Part shown: positions 32,840 to 41,127 of the stretch, one piece after another
Position numbering within the stretch: the stretch's first letter is position 1
How the letters are laid out: each line of letters starts with the position of its first letter
NCBI RefSeq assembly: GCF_000383975.1
Contig: NZ_KB913017.1
Span: 2,407,527 to 2,471,526, forward strand
Source of the DNA: Natronorubrum tibetense GA33
Lineage (GTDB): Archaea > Halobacteriota > Halobacteria > Halobacteriales > Natrialbaceae
Reading direction: 5' to 3'
DNA: 64,000 nucleotides
The notes under the pieces: model-generated
Seen by the model: only the letters and a program-made list of their open reading frames with translations
Told to the model about the DNA's origin: nothing
The model's database searches: none
Position numbers and translations under genes: made by a program

Positions 32840-34399
32840 TTACGACGACTTCCACTCCCGTAGTTCGCCGTCGACGACGACCTCGCTGCCGACGTCGTCG
32901 AACGTGACGCCGCCGTAGGCGACGCGACTGCCAGGACCCGTGTAGATACCGACAGTGCCACACTCCGCCGCGCGAGCGGTCGTGAGCGTCGCATCGACGT
33001 TCTCTCGGAATCGGAACGCTTGGTGTCTGGCTCCCGTCGCCGTGACGGTACTCATTTTCAGGTCGTCCATGTCGTCGAACACCATCGCGTTCGTAAACGC
33101 GCCGTCGACGATGACATTCGAGACCTTCGCGCCGTCGAACCCGCTCGCGTAGAGTCCCGATCCGGCGGCCAACCCGTTGTCATCGGTTCTGATCGTGACG
33201 TTGTCGATCGTCAACTCCCGCCGACCGCTCTCGACGCGACCCAGCGAGATCCCTCTCGCGTTCTCGATACAGGAGACGCGATCGATCGTCAGATCCGCGA
33301 TCAGATCGCCGGTGTCGGCCCTGATCGCCGAGTGCTGGCAGCCGGTAACGTAGCCGTCGCTGACGGTGATCGACTCGTTTCCGTCGCGGTGGATGTGAAC
33401 GCCGTAGTCGGGACCGTTCTCCGGATCGATCTCGAAATCCGTCAGGCGACAGTGTTTCGTCGGCGTGTCGTCGGCCGTCGCTGGGCTGTGGTCCTTGCCG
33501 TTCCAGACGCTGTTCCAGCCCGTCCCCGCGTTCTGGTTGTCGAACTGAATCGGGGCGTCCGAACTCCCCTCGCCGCCGCGGGTCGCCCAGTAGCCGTCGA
33601 CGACGACGTTTTTCGACGAGACGATGTCGATGTGGTGGTAGTAGACCGCGTCGCCATAGATGTTCTCGAGCCGGACGTTTTCCGCGTGTGCAGGCATGAT
33701 CCCGTTGGACTCCGGCGCGTCGATACGGACGTTGCGGACGCCCCAGTTCGACGCGCCGCCGTAGCCGGTTGCGTCGTACCCCCTGTTGGAGAGGAGCGCC
33801 CCTCCCTCCTCGCCGTCGGGGCGTGGCCCCTCGAGGACGGTCGATCGACCGGCACCCACGAGGAGCGTATCGTCACCCACTAGCGGCGTTCGCTCGAGGA
33901 GATACCGACCCGGCGGAACGTAGACGATCCCGCCGCCGGCGTCCGCGACGGTCTCGAGGAGTTCGTGGACGGCTTGGCCGACCTCAGTCGATCCGTCGCC
34001 CTCGATACCGTGTGCCTCGACGTTCCACACGGGAGTTTCCTCGGACCGCGCGTGGACGATATCCGCCGTGCCGACGCTCGCTGTGTCGACGTTTGCCGCT
34101 TCGATCGTTGCCGCGTCGACGCGCGTCTTCTCGAAGTGACTGGTTCCCGGCACCGGCTGATCGGCGCTGCCCCGGCCTCCGAAGTACACCCAGTCGTCGC
34201 TCGAGTCGTCCCAGCGCCAGGTGATCCCCTGGTCGGTCGCGTAGAACAGTTCGTCGTCGTACTCGCCCGCCGCCGGACGGTCGGCGATCGGGCCGCGGAC
34301 GATCGCGTGCTCGTCGAGCGCCTCGACCGTGTCGGTGTGATCCCACTCGTCGCCCGGTTCGTAGGTCCCCAGTCCGAGCCGCGGCGTTTCGTCGGCCAT
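32840..34399 (-). CDS. Right-handed beta-helix protein (pectate lyase/tailspike-like)
   Basis: A 519-residue parallel beta-helix protein. Residues 1-125 form an N-terminal region (MADETPRLGLGTYEPGDEWD, 'YATDQGITWRWDDSSDDWVYFGGRG', then 'AATIEAANVDTASVGTADI') that resembles the head of viral or surface fibre proteins. From 'NVEAHGIEGDGSTEVGQAV' onward, beta-helix coils typical of pectate lyase-like and GH28-related proteins begin ('ADAGGGIVYVPPGRYLL'). No signal peptide is present, but its ATG lies 2 nt after the stop of a tiny Tat lipoprotein gene, so the two are co-translated. A polysaccharide-binding or degrading role is inferred; catalytic residues are not assigned. Confidence 0.8.
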   Translation of the reverse strand: MADETPRLGLGTYEPGDEWDHTDTVEALDEHAIVRGPIADRPAAGEYDDELFYATDQGITWRWDDSSDDWVYFGGRGSADQPVPGTSHFEKTRVDAATIEAANVDTASVGTADIVHARSEETPVWNVEAHGIEGDGSTEVGQAVHELLETVADAGGGIVYVPPGRYLLERTPLVGDDTLLVGAGRSTVLEGPRPDGEEGGALLSNRGYDATGYGGASNWGVRNVRIDAPESNGIMPAHAENVRLENIYGDAVYYHHIDIVSSKNVVVDGYWATRGGEGSSDAPIQFDNQNAGTGWNSVWNGKDHSPATADDTPTKHCRLTDFEIDPENGPDYGVHIHRDGNESITVSDGYVTGCQHSAIRADTGDLIADLTIDRVSCIENARGISLGRVESGRRELTIDNVTIRTDDNGLAAGSGLYASGFDGAKVSNVIVDGAFTNAMVFDDMDDLKMSTVTATGARHQAFRFRENVDATLTTARAAECGTVGIYTGPGSRVAYGGVTFDDVGSEVVVDGELREWKSS

Positions 34400-34401
34400 G
34401 A

Positions 34402-34542
34402 TCAGTCGGTTCCGTACCCGTAGCCGTAGGCCGTTCCGTATCCCGAGTTGGCGGTGCTGATCTCCGAACAGCCCGCGACCGTCGCGCACCCGGCCGATAC
34501 TGCGACGAGGAGGTCCCGCCGTCGCAGCGCTGTTCCATTCAT
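34402..34542 (-). CDS. Tiny Tat lipoprotein, 46 aa
   Basis: A 46-residue protein: twin-Arg region 'LRRRDLLVAVSAG' then 'CATVAGC', where the second Cys (about residue 25) fits a lipobox. After cleavage only about 22 residues remain, ending in a Gly-Tyr repeat (GYGTAYGYGYGTD). It is too short for a domain and may be a lipid-anchored peptide. It is leaderless (TATA 26 bp upstream) and its stop is separated by only 2 nt from the beta-helix gene, which it probably serves. Missed by length filters. Confidence 0.7.
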   Translation of the reverse strand: MNGTALRRRDLLVAVSAGCATVAGCSEISTANSGYGTAYGYGYGTD

Positions 34543-34563
34543 ACCACCTGACTATCCCGATAC

Positions 34564-34573
34564 GTTATAAAAA
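34564..34573 (-). promoter_or_regulatory. TATA box of the lipoprotein/beta-helix operon
   Basis: Minus-strand TTTTTATAAC centred about 26 bp before the ATG at 34542, a strong leaderless promoter for both genes. Confidence 0.65.
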
Positions 34574-34651
34574 TAGTCATGCAGCAAGCAGATCCACGAA
34601 CCGTCGATCACTCCTCGTACCGGAGTATCCGTGCCGTACCGACCTTACGCG

Positions 34652-34735
34652 TATAGTGACAACTGAAACGATTTACACACTGATCGCACAGCCGTCGTGC
34701 GATCAGGTGTGCAGTGACGTTCAGTGGCTACTATA
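34652..34735. repeat. Palindromic element family A, copy 1
   Basis: About 84 bp with imperfect inverted repeats: the left end TATAGTGACAACTGAAACG pairs with the right end CGTTCAGTGGCTACTATA, and the inner GATCGCAC / GTGCGATC arms form the tip. The right end contains the stop codon of the glutaredoxin-like gene (34721). It matches a second copy at 61671-61750 in its outer arms (AGTGGCTACT). No transposase is present, so it may be a MITE-like or REP-like element; a terminator role is likely. Confidence 0.75.
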
Positions 34736-34990
34736 GTGCTCCTCGAGGTAGTCGACGATCTCCTCGCTCTCGTAGAGCGCCTCCTCGCGGTCGGTGTCGA
34801 CGAGGAACGGAATCGAGTCCTCGCCGCCCAGTTCGGTCATCACCCGTCGGGCCTGTTCGTTGAGTACATCGCCGCCCTCGCCACCGGGCCGTCGCGGGTT
34901 GTGGATCACGTACGAGACGCCGAGGTCGGTCAGCTTCTCGCGAACGTCGGCGCTGTACGGACAGTCTTCCGCCTGGTACAGTTCGAGCAT
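34721..34990 (-). CDS. Glutaredoxin / GST N-domain-like protein, 89 aa
   Basis: Thioredoxin-fold protein with the redox or GST-like active site 'CPYS' at residues 10-13 (MLELYQAEDCPYSADVRE), the cis-Pro in 'SIPFLVDTDREEALYESEEI', and the C-terminal helix 'VDYLEEHY'. It is of glutaredoxin size and is often annotated as GST N-terminal domain in haloarchaea; thiol-disulfide exchange is likely. The final residues SSH and the stop are coded by the end of palindromic element A. Confidence 0.85.
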   Translation of the reverse strand: MLELYQAEDCPYSADVREKLTDLGVSYVIHNPRRPGGEGGDVLNEQARRVMTELGGEDSIPFLVDTDREEALYESEEIVDYLEEHYSSH

Positions 34991-35082
34991 GCCACGAAGA
35001 CCGTCGCCGCCGGCAGGGATAACCGTTGGCCGTGCACACTCAGCCGTCAATTTCGTTCGACGACTCGGCTCGCGGTTCGCGC

Positions 35083-35736
35083 TCACCGAACGTTCGACTG
35101 CTCGCTCGCCGGCTGTAGCTCGTCGTCGACCAGCGTCTCGTAGGCGCGTCGGAACCGTTCGGAGAGCGCCTGATGGGAGATTCCCAGCTCTTCGGCCAGC
35201 TCCTCCATCGAGATCCCGCGTGGAATCTCGAAGTAGCCGTGCTCGAGCGCCGCCTCGAGCGCCTCCTGTTGCTGGGGCGTCAGCCGCGTCTCCTCGCCCG
35301 TGACGCCGCTGACGTCGCTCACCCGGCGCAGATCGACGGAGATTCCGGACGCCTCGAGGCGGTCGTACGCCTCGACGAGCGTGTCCCGATCGGGAAACCG
35401 GACTCTGACCTGCCACCAGCCGTCGGTGCCCCACATCTCGAGGACGGAGCCGCCGTTCGCGAGCAGTTCGTCGCGGAGTCGCATCGTGCCCTCGACGAAC
35501 GTCACGTCGAACAGCAGGCGCGACTTGGTTTCGACGAGCAGTTCGTACTCGGCGACGGAGGGATCCGTCTCGAAGGCCGCCACGGCCGTGTCACGGCCGA
35601 CTTCGGAGACCCAAAGCGAGGGACACGTCTTCGAGACCGATGACTCGAGTTCGAACGTGGCTTCGGGCGCGTATTCGAGTGCCGTTCCCAGTGTCGTCTG
35701 CGCTGCAGGTAGCCGGAACTCGGCTATCGTCGACAT
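35083..35736 (-). CDS. Bacterio-opsin-activator-like HTH regulator
   Basis: A 217-residue regulator of the Bat/HTH_10 type. The N-terminal 155 residues are a ligand-sensing region (TFELESSVSKTCPSLWVSEV ... GWWQVRVRFPDRD) and the C-terminal HTH_10 domain spans about 156-210: 'LTPQQQEALEAALEHGYFEI', 'PRGISMEELAEELGIS', 'HQALSERFRRAYETL'. Such proteins activate bacterio-opsin, gas vesicle or stress genes; the target here is unknown. ATG at 35736; a TTG codon just before it was not used. Confidence 0.88.
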   Translation of the reverse strand: MSTIAEFRLPAAQTTLGTALEYAPEATFELESSVSKTCPSLWVSEVGRDTAVAAFETDPSVAEYELLVETKSRLLFDVTFVEGTMRLRDELLANGGSVLEMWGTDGWWQVRVRFPDRDTLVEAYDRLEASGISVDLRRVSDVSGVTGEETRLTPQQQEALEAALEHGYFEIPRGISMEELAEELGISHQALSERFRRAYETLVDDELQPASEQSNVR

Positions 35737-35864
35737 CAAGACCTGTACACCACACTGCCGTAAAAAGCGCTGTTCTGTCAGTTCTGACTGTCTGTCGGGC
35801 TGATATCGCCCGGAATCGGTCGGCGGTCACCGACGGTCCGTCATCACGCCCCGGTTGCCGACGG

Positions 35865-37748
35865 TCAGCGTTCGCTCTCGGTTCGAGTTTCGTCCGCGAG
35901 AACTGCCTCGAGTTCGCGGACGCTCTCCTTGCCAGTTCGGTCGGGGTTCACGAGCACCCGCACGGGTTGTTCGCCGACGGAGACGAACGCGAGATCGAGC
36001 CGATCCGCGGTCTCGCGCAGTCCCAACCCGACGTCTGCGTCGCCCGCAATGACTTTTCGTGCGGGACTCTCGTGAGCCCGCAACCCCAGCTCGAAGCCGT
36101 CGATCGACTCGCGAAGATCGTGGGGAGCAACGTCGCGTTCTGCCGCGAGGTCGTCGACTGCGGCCTCGAGGCTCGAGCGCAGTCCCGAGTCCGTCGTGCG
36201 GTTGACGAACCGCAGATCGCGATCGACCAGCTCGGCGAGCTCCTCTACACCGTCGGGATTGCCGGGCCGGACGATCAGCCCCCACTCGCGGCTCCAGCCG
36301 CCGAGTTCGTCGGCCTCGAGCTCGCGATCGATTGGTCCCGCGACGACCGCGACGTCCGGCACGCCCTCGCGCAGTCGGCGCAGCCCCGGCCGGGAGCCAA
36401 CCGACAGGTAGCGCGGGTTCTCGAGACCGTCGAGCAGCCGATTCAGCGTCGGATCGTCCTCGCCGACGCCGAGCAGCGTCGGTGGCCGAACGTCCGGCGA
36501 GAAGAGCTGGACGGTGACGGGCTCGCCGGCCTCGAGGTAGTCGGTTTCTGGTCCGACCTCGACGACGCCGTCGGCTTCGGCGAGACTGGTCGTCGCGCCG
36601 GAGCCCTTGTCGACAGGGTAGACGAGCGGGTCGTCGTCCGCGTTCTGCACCACTCCGACGGGCATGAGCCGAAGTCGTCCTTCCCCGTACCGTTCCTGAC
36701 GAGCCATCCGGCCCGATATCGTTGCCGCCTTCGGCTCCGGCAGCCCCGCGGCCGCGCGGATCGCGGGCGCGACGAACGTCCGGAAGACCATCATCGCGGA
36801 GACGGGGTAGCCGGGGAGACCGATGTACGCGGAGCCCTGTAACCGGCCGACGAGCATCGGTTTTCCGGGTTTGACGCTGACGCCGTGGAGCAGCAGTTCG
36901 CCCTGTTCCTCGATCACCCGGTAGATCACGTCGACCGCACTCGCGCTGGTCGATCCCGAGGAGAGCACGAGGTCGCAGTCGTCGGCTGCCTCGCGGAGGA
37001 CACGCTCCATTTCGTCCTGTTCGTCGCCGGCGTGGGGGTAGAGCACCGCCTCGCCGCCGGCGTCCTCGACCCCCGCGGCGATCGTGTAGCTGTTCACGTC
37101 GTAGATCTCGCCGCGCTCGCTCTCGAGGTCGCCGCCCGGACGGACGAGTTCGTCGCCAGTCGAGACGATCCCCACCGTGGGGCGGCCTCGGACGGGCACC
37201 TCGTCGATCCCGAGCGCCGAGAGCAGTCCGATGTCCCGCGGCGTGATCCGGGTTCCGAGACCGAGCGCCCGTTCGCCGGCCGCGACGTCGGCACCCGCGA
37301 ACATGACGTTGTCACCGGGGGCGACCGAGGTGCGGACCAGCACGTCGTTCGCCCCACCGTCGTCGGTTTCGTCCATATCTGTGCGTTCGACGGGAACCAT
37401 CGCGTCCGCGCCGTCGGGCATCACCGCACCGGTCGAGATTTCGGCGGCCTGCCCCTCTTCGAGTTCGATGTCGGGCTTCTCTCCCGCGTGGACCTCTCCG
37501 ACGATCTCGAGTCGTGCCGGGTCGGCCTCGTCCGCGCCGAACGTATCCCGCGCTCGGAGGGCGTAGCCGTCCAGACTCGCCCGGTCGAACCCGGGGACGT
37601 CGAGTTCGGCGTCGAGTCGTGCCACGAGCACCCGGCCGCGGGCGTCCTCGAGCGAGACGCGGTCGATACCGCCCTCGAGCGAGAGCGAGTCGATCGCCTC
37701 GCGGGCCGCGGCGGGGGAGGCGAGGTCGCGAAACTCCTTGCGTTCCAT
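35865..37748 (-). CDS. moeA: MoeA with C-terminal substrate-binding-like domain
   Basis: Inserts molybdate or tungstate into adenylylated molybdopterin. The first 400 residues are MoeA ('FDRASLDGYALRARDTFGA', 'EISTGAVMPDGADAMVPVE', 'GIVSTGDELV', 'VLSSGSTSASAVDVIY', 'LLHGVSVKPGKPMLVG', 'GLPGYPVSAMMVF'). The final 190 residues (from about 435) are a periplasmic-binding/LysR-substrate-like domain ('LNRLLDGLENPRYLSVGSR', 'ADVGLGLRETADRLDLAFVSV'), a fusion known in archaea that may sense or hold metal. 627 residues; ATG at 37748. Confidence 0.9.
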   Translation of the reverse strand: MERKEFRDLASPAAAREAIDSLSLEGGIDRVSLEDARGRVLVARLDAELDVPGFDRASLDGYALRARDTFGADEADPARLEIVGEVHAGEKPDIELEEGQAAEISTGAVMPDGADAMVPVERTDMDETDDGGANDVLVRTSVAPGDNVMFAGADVAAGERALGLGTRITPRDIGLLSALGIDEVPVRGRPTVGIVSTGDELVRPGGDLESERGEIYDVNSYTIAAGVEDAGGEAVLYPHAGDEQDEMERVLREAADDCDLVLSSGSTSASAVDVIYRVIEEQGELLLHGVSVKPGKPMLVGRLQGSAYIGLPGYPVSAMMVFRTFVAPAIRAAAGLPEPKAATISGRMARQERYGEGRLRLMPVGVVQNADDDPLVYPVDKGSGATTSLAEADGVVEVGPETDYLEAGEPVTVQLFSPDVRPPTLLGVGEDDPTLNRLLDGLENPRYLSVGSRPGLRRLREGVPDVAVVAGPIDRELEADELGGWSREWGLIVRPGNPDGVEELAELVDRDLRFVNRTTDSGLRSSLEAAVDDLAAERDVAPHDLRESIDGFELGLRAHESPARKVIAGDADVGLGLRETADRLDLAFVSVGEQPVRVLVNPDRTGKESVRELEAVLADETRTESER

Positions 37749-37909
37749 ACTCGCCGTTGGCGGGCCGGGGCTAAAAACGTCGGTCGACCGCGGCCGTGGT
37801 GTGTGACGCCCAGACACGACATCGAACGGATGGGTATCCAACGAACGATAATGCTGTAAAATCCTGGGAAAATGCGAACGTCTCCCGGTGCATTCTCCGA
37901 TATCAAGCC

Positions 37910-37916
37910 CTTTACC
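37910..37916 (+). promoter_or_regulatory. TATA-like element of the MATE gene
   Basis: CTTTACC centred about 26 bp before the GTG at 37939. It is the leaderless spacing and favours that GTG over the GTG at 37888. Confidence 0.4.
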
Positions 37917-37938
37917 GCCAGAACCCAAACCCGCGTTC

Positions 37939-39417
37939 GTGTCTTTTCGATGGAGTGATATCCCGAATCCGTTCCGGTGGCTGCTGCTCTCGGTCGGCTC
38001 GCTGCTCGCGCGATTCGGGGTGATCGAGCCTCGTCGCGTCGAGCGGACGACCGACCTCGCGTGGCCGCGGATCGTCACGGGACTCGCCCGGATGTCCAAG
38101 TCCGCGGCGGACGTCGCGATGGTCGGAATCGCCCTCGGGCCAGCAGCGATCGCTGGCATCGGACTCGCGGCCCCGTTCTGGGGGTTGGCGTTCGGAATCG
38201 GCGGCGGGATCGCCGGCGCGACGATCGGGCTGGTCTCCCAGCGCTACACCGGCGGCACCGCCGAGGAGGTTTCGCTGGCGGTGACGACGAGCGGACTCGT
38301 GGTCGTCGCGATCATGCTGCCGCTCGCAGCCCTGTACTGGCTGGTCCCCCACCAATTGATCGCCCTCGTCGGCAACGACGCCGCGTCGATCGCCTACGGC
38401 GCGGACTACCTCAAGGTTGTCGCGCTCGGAGTTCCCTTCGCGGCGCTGAACCTCATCGGGAGCCGGACGCTCGTCGGTGCCGACGACGCGTGGACGCCGA
38501 TGATGCTCCGAGCGGGCGGTGCCGTCGTCAACGTCGCGCTCAACGCGGTGTTCATCTTCGCACTCGGGATGGGCGTCGTCGGCGCGGCGATGGGAACCGT
38601 CGTCGCGAACGTCGTCGTCCTGGCTGCGTTCGTCGTCGGATTCGCCGTCGGTCGACTGCCGCTGGTCGGCGAGTTCCCGGTCGCCCTCAGCCTCGGCTGG
38701 CCCCACACGACGCTCGAGGACGTCCGCGACGTCCTCACTATCGGGACCCCGCTGGTGTTTACGAACGTCGCCCGTCGGGGCGCACAGTTCCCGATGCTCG
38801 CCATCGTCGCGCTTTTCGGGCCGAACGTGCTTGCGGCCTACGTCGTCGCTCGACGGGTCCGGGACCTGATGGACACGCCCGGCTGGGGCTTCTCGCTGGC
38901 CTCGAGCAGCCTCGTCGGCCAGGAACTGGGCACCGGTGACGAACGGGCCGCGGACAGCTACGGCCGTCAGGTCCTCTGGTTCGGCGTCGGCGTCTACCTC
39001 GTCAGCGCGGCGCTCGTCTTCGTCTTCGCCGAACAGATCGGTCGCGTCTTCGTCGACGATCCGTCGATCCTCCCGCTCGTGACGACGTTCATCGTCGTCG
39101 CCTGCGTCAGCGTCGTCTTCCGCGGCGTCAGCGGCGGCGCGACTGGTCCGCTGCGCGCCAGCGGCGACACCCGCTGGCCGTTCTACGGCCAACTGCTCGG
39201 CCTCTACGTCTTCGCGCTCCCCGTCGCCCTCCTCGGTGCCGTCACCGTCCCGATCCCCGGCCTCGAGGCCGTTACCCCGCTCGGCATCGAAGCGCTGTAC
39301 GCCGCACTGGTCATCGAGACGCTCGTCCCTGCCGTCGTCACCTACTACCGGTTCGAGACGGGGACGTGGAAGGCGATCAGTCGGTCCTACCGTCCCGACT
39401 CACAGCCGAGCGATTAA
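37939..39417 (+). CDS. MATE-family efflux transporter
   Basis: Multidrug/toxin exporter of 492 residues with 12 predicted membrane helices, driven by Na or H. The typical N-terminal 'TDLAWPRIVTGLARMSKSAADVAMVG' pattern and the matching second half 'TIGTPLVFTNVARRGAQFPML' reflect the two-fold MATE build. It is separated by about 190 bp from the divergent moeA. Start uncertain: GTG 37939 is preferred because of the TATA element; GTG 37888 would add 17 residues. Confidence 0.92.
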   Translation: MSFRWSDIPNPFRWLLLSVGSLLARFGVIEPRRVERTTDLAWPRIVTGLARMSKSAADVAMVGIALGPAAIAGIGLAAPFWGLAFGIGGGIAGATIGLVSQRYTGGTAEEVSLAVTTSGLVVVAIMLPLAALYWLVPHQLIALVGNDAASIAYGADYLKVVALGVPFAALNLIGSRTLVGADDAWTPMMLRAGGAVVNVALNAVFIFALGMGVVGAAMGTVVANVVVLAAFVVGFAVGRLPLVGEFPVALSLGWPHTTLEDVRDVLTIGTPLVFTNVARRGAQFPMLAIVALFGPNVLAAYVVARRVRDLMDTPGWGFSLASSSLVGQELGTGDERAADSYGRQVLWFGVGVYLVSAALVFVFAEQIGRVFVDDPSILPLVTTFIVVACVSVVFRGVSGGATGPLRASGDTRWPFYGQLLGLYVFALPVALLGAVTVPIPGLEAVTPLGIEALYAALVIETLVPAVVTYYRFETGTWKAISRSYRPDSQPSD

Positions 39418-39692
39418 CTCGAGGGACGACGAAAGCCGACCGGGTTTCGGTCGGATCTGTTTCGACCTTTCGATCGGATCTGCTTCGATCGCCATCGGAA
39501 TCCCAGTTCCCTGACAAACCGTCGCTCGCCGGCTCGCAAAGACTTCGCGCGACTCCGAGTCGCGGTTTACCGTCCGTTCACCACAACTCAGCGCACGCCA
39601 CCCGCAGTGGTTTGACCGGTCTAATCCGATTCGTCGTTCACTACATTGCACAGACAACAATACCTACAAGTCTGCCGCTGGAGGGTGATGGT

Positions 39693-40820
39693 ATGTCACG
39701 ACTTGCCGAATCCGATCGCGAGCGGATCGCCGCGCTGTTCGACCGTCACCTCGAGGTGGGTCTCCACCACGGTGCCCAGTTGAGTCTCTACGTCGATGGC
39801 GAGGCGGTGCTCGATCTCGCGGGCGGCGTGACGGGGCCGGACGGCGACGACGAGACGTCCGAGACGCGACACGTCCTGTTCTCGAGTACGAAACCGTACG
39901 CCGCCGTGACCCTCCACGCGCTCGTCGACGAGGGGGAACTCGCCTACGACGACCGCGTCGTCGACCACTGGCCCGAGTTCGCCGACGACGGAACCGAGAA
40001 GGCCGAGATCACCGTCCGGCAGGTGCTCAGTCACACGTCGGGACTCAACCGCGGCGAGATCGACGACCGGCCGGATCTCTGGAGCGACTGGGACGCCGTC
40101 GTCGAGCACCTCGAGTCGATGGAGCCGAACTTCCCACCGGGCGAGCAACCGGCCTACCACGCGCTGACCTTCGGCTGGCTGGTCGGCGAACTCGTCCGCC
40201 GGGTGTCGGGGACGGCCATCGAGGACGCCGCCGCCGAGCGCGTGTTCGATCCGCTGGACATGGACGATACGGGGATCGGCCTTCGGGAGGACGAGGACGA
40301 CGATGTCGCGACGCTGGTCGGCTTTGAACCGTTCGACCGCTGTCGCGACCCGGGCGAGGGACTGGGGAAGAACGCCGACGTAGCGGCTCCGTTCAACTCC
40401 GAGGCGATCCACCGCGCCGTCATCCCCGCCGCCAACGGCATCGGGACCGCAGGCGACATGGCCCGCTTCTACGCCTGTCTCGCCAACGGGGGCGAACTCG
40501 AGGGCACCCGCATCCTCTCGGCCGAAACGGTCGAACGGATGACGACACTCGAGGCCGAGACGGAGGCAGACGGCACGCTCGGCCGCGAAGGCCGGTTCGC
40601 CCTCGGCTTCTGGAAGGGCGGGACGACGGTCGCACCGTACGGAACGCTTTCACCCGAGCGGGTGTTCGGCCACGCCGGACTGGGCAGTAGCGTCGGATGG
40701 GCCGACCCAGAGGAGAATATCGGCTTCTCGTACGTCACGAACGGGGTTCGAGACGGCTCCTACGAACACGTCGCTCGCGTGAACGCGCTCGCGGATGCGG
40801 TTCGACTCGCGCTCGAGTAG
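39693..40820 (+). CDS. Serine hydrolase (beta-lactamase / class C esterase family)
   Basis: Penicillin-binding-protein-like serine hydrolase, 375 residues, with no signal peptide, so probably cytosolic. The nucleophile motif is 'SSTKPYAA' (SxxK, about residue 68), 'YHALTFGW' holds the second-motif Tyr (about 156), and 'FGHAGLGSS' is the third motif (H-x-G, about 328). 'LSHTSGL' is also characteristic. Substrates may be esters or small peptides; such proteins rarely act on lactams in archaea. 'GGAGGGTG' just before the ATG looks like a ribosome site. Confidence 0.87.
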   Translation: MSRLAESDRERIAALFDRHLEVGLHHGAQLSLYVDGEAVLDLAGGVTGPDGDDETSETRHVLFSSTKPYAAVTLHALVDEGELAYDDRVVDHWPEFADDGTEKAEITVRQVLSHTSGLNRGEIDDRPDLWSDWDAVVEHLESMEPNFPPGEQPAYHALTFGWLVGELVRRVSGTAIEDAAAERVFDPLDMDDTGIGLREDEDDDVATLVGFEPFDRCRDPGEGLGKNADVAAPFNSEAIHRAVIPAANGIGTAGDMARFYACLANGGELEGTRILSAETVERMTTLEAETEADGTLGREGRFALGFWKGGTTVAPYGTLSPERVFGHAGLGSSVGWADPEENIGFSYVTNGVRDGSYEHVARVNALADAVRLALE

Positions 40821-40847
40821 CATTCTACTCGAGTAGGGTCGACGGCC

Positions 40848-40988
40848 CTAGACGGCGAGCCAGAAGACGTCTCTGAGCGCCACGAGGAGTATCCCCGCCA
40901 CGATTACCAACACCAGGAAGGTAAAGAAGATGATCGCGGCCTGTCGTCCGGTAAGTGACTCCCCTTCGAGGAGTTCGTTCAGTCCCAT
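40848..40988 (-). CDS. Single-helix membrane peptide, 46 aa
   Basis: Short protein (MGLNELLEGESLTGRQAA...) with one membrane helix at about residues 18-38 (AIIFFTFLVLVIVAGILLVAL) and a short cytoplasmic head. A TATA-like ATTAATAAC lies about 33 bp upstream on the minus strand. Its even composition and neat start and stop suggest a real small haloarchaeal gene, not recognised by name. It is convergent with the serine hydrolase. Confidence 0.62.
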   Translation of the reverse strand: MGLNELLEGESLTGRQAAIIFFTFLVLVIVAGILLVALRDVFWLAV

Positions 40989-41042
40989 ACGTGCAGAGTA
41001 ACCAGACAGTGTTATTAATGATGGTGGTCGCGAGCGCGCCGT

Positions 41043-41127
41043 TCATACGGTCTGTTGTACGTCATTTCCGGTGCAACCGCGACCGTCCTGCGGTTACACC
41101 GGTAACTCGGTACAGCAGACCGTATCA
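41043..41127. repeat. Palindromic element family B, copy 1
   Basis: About 85 bp. Outer arms TCATACGGTCTGTTGTAC / GTACAGCAGACCGTATCA and inner arms CCGGTGCAACCGC (41068-41080) / GCGGTTACACCGG (41090-41102) pair with few mismatches. The right end contains the TGA of the second moeA gene (41125). A second copy lies at 55475-55561. No coding capacity; function may be termination or a mobile miniature element. Confidence 0.75.

Noticed and set aside
41043-41127. Considered as a tRNA or small RNA
   Set aside because: The palindrome lacks the D, anticodon and T stems and the sequence signatures of a tRNA; it recurs at 55475 as a repeat element.
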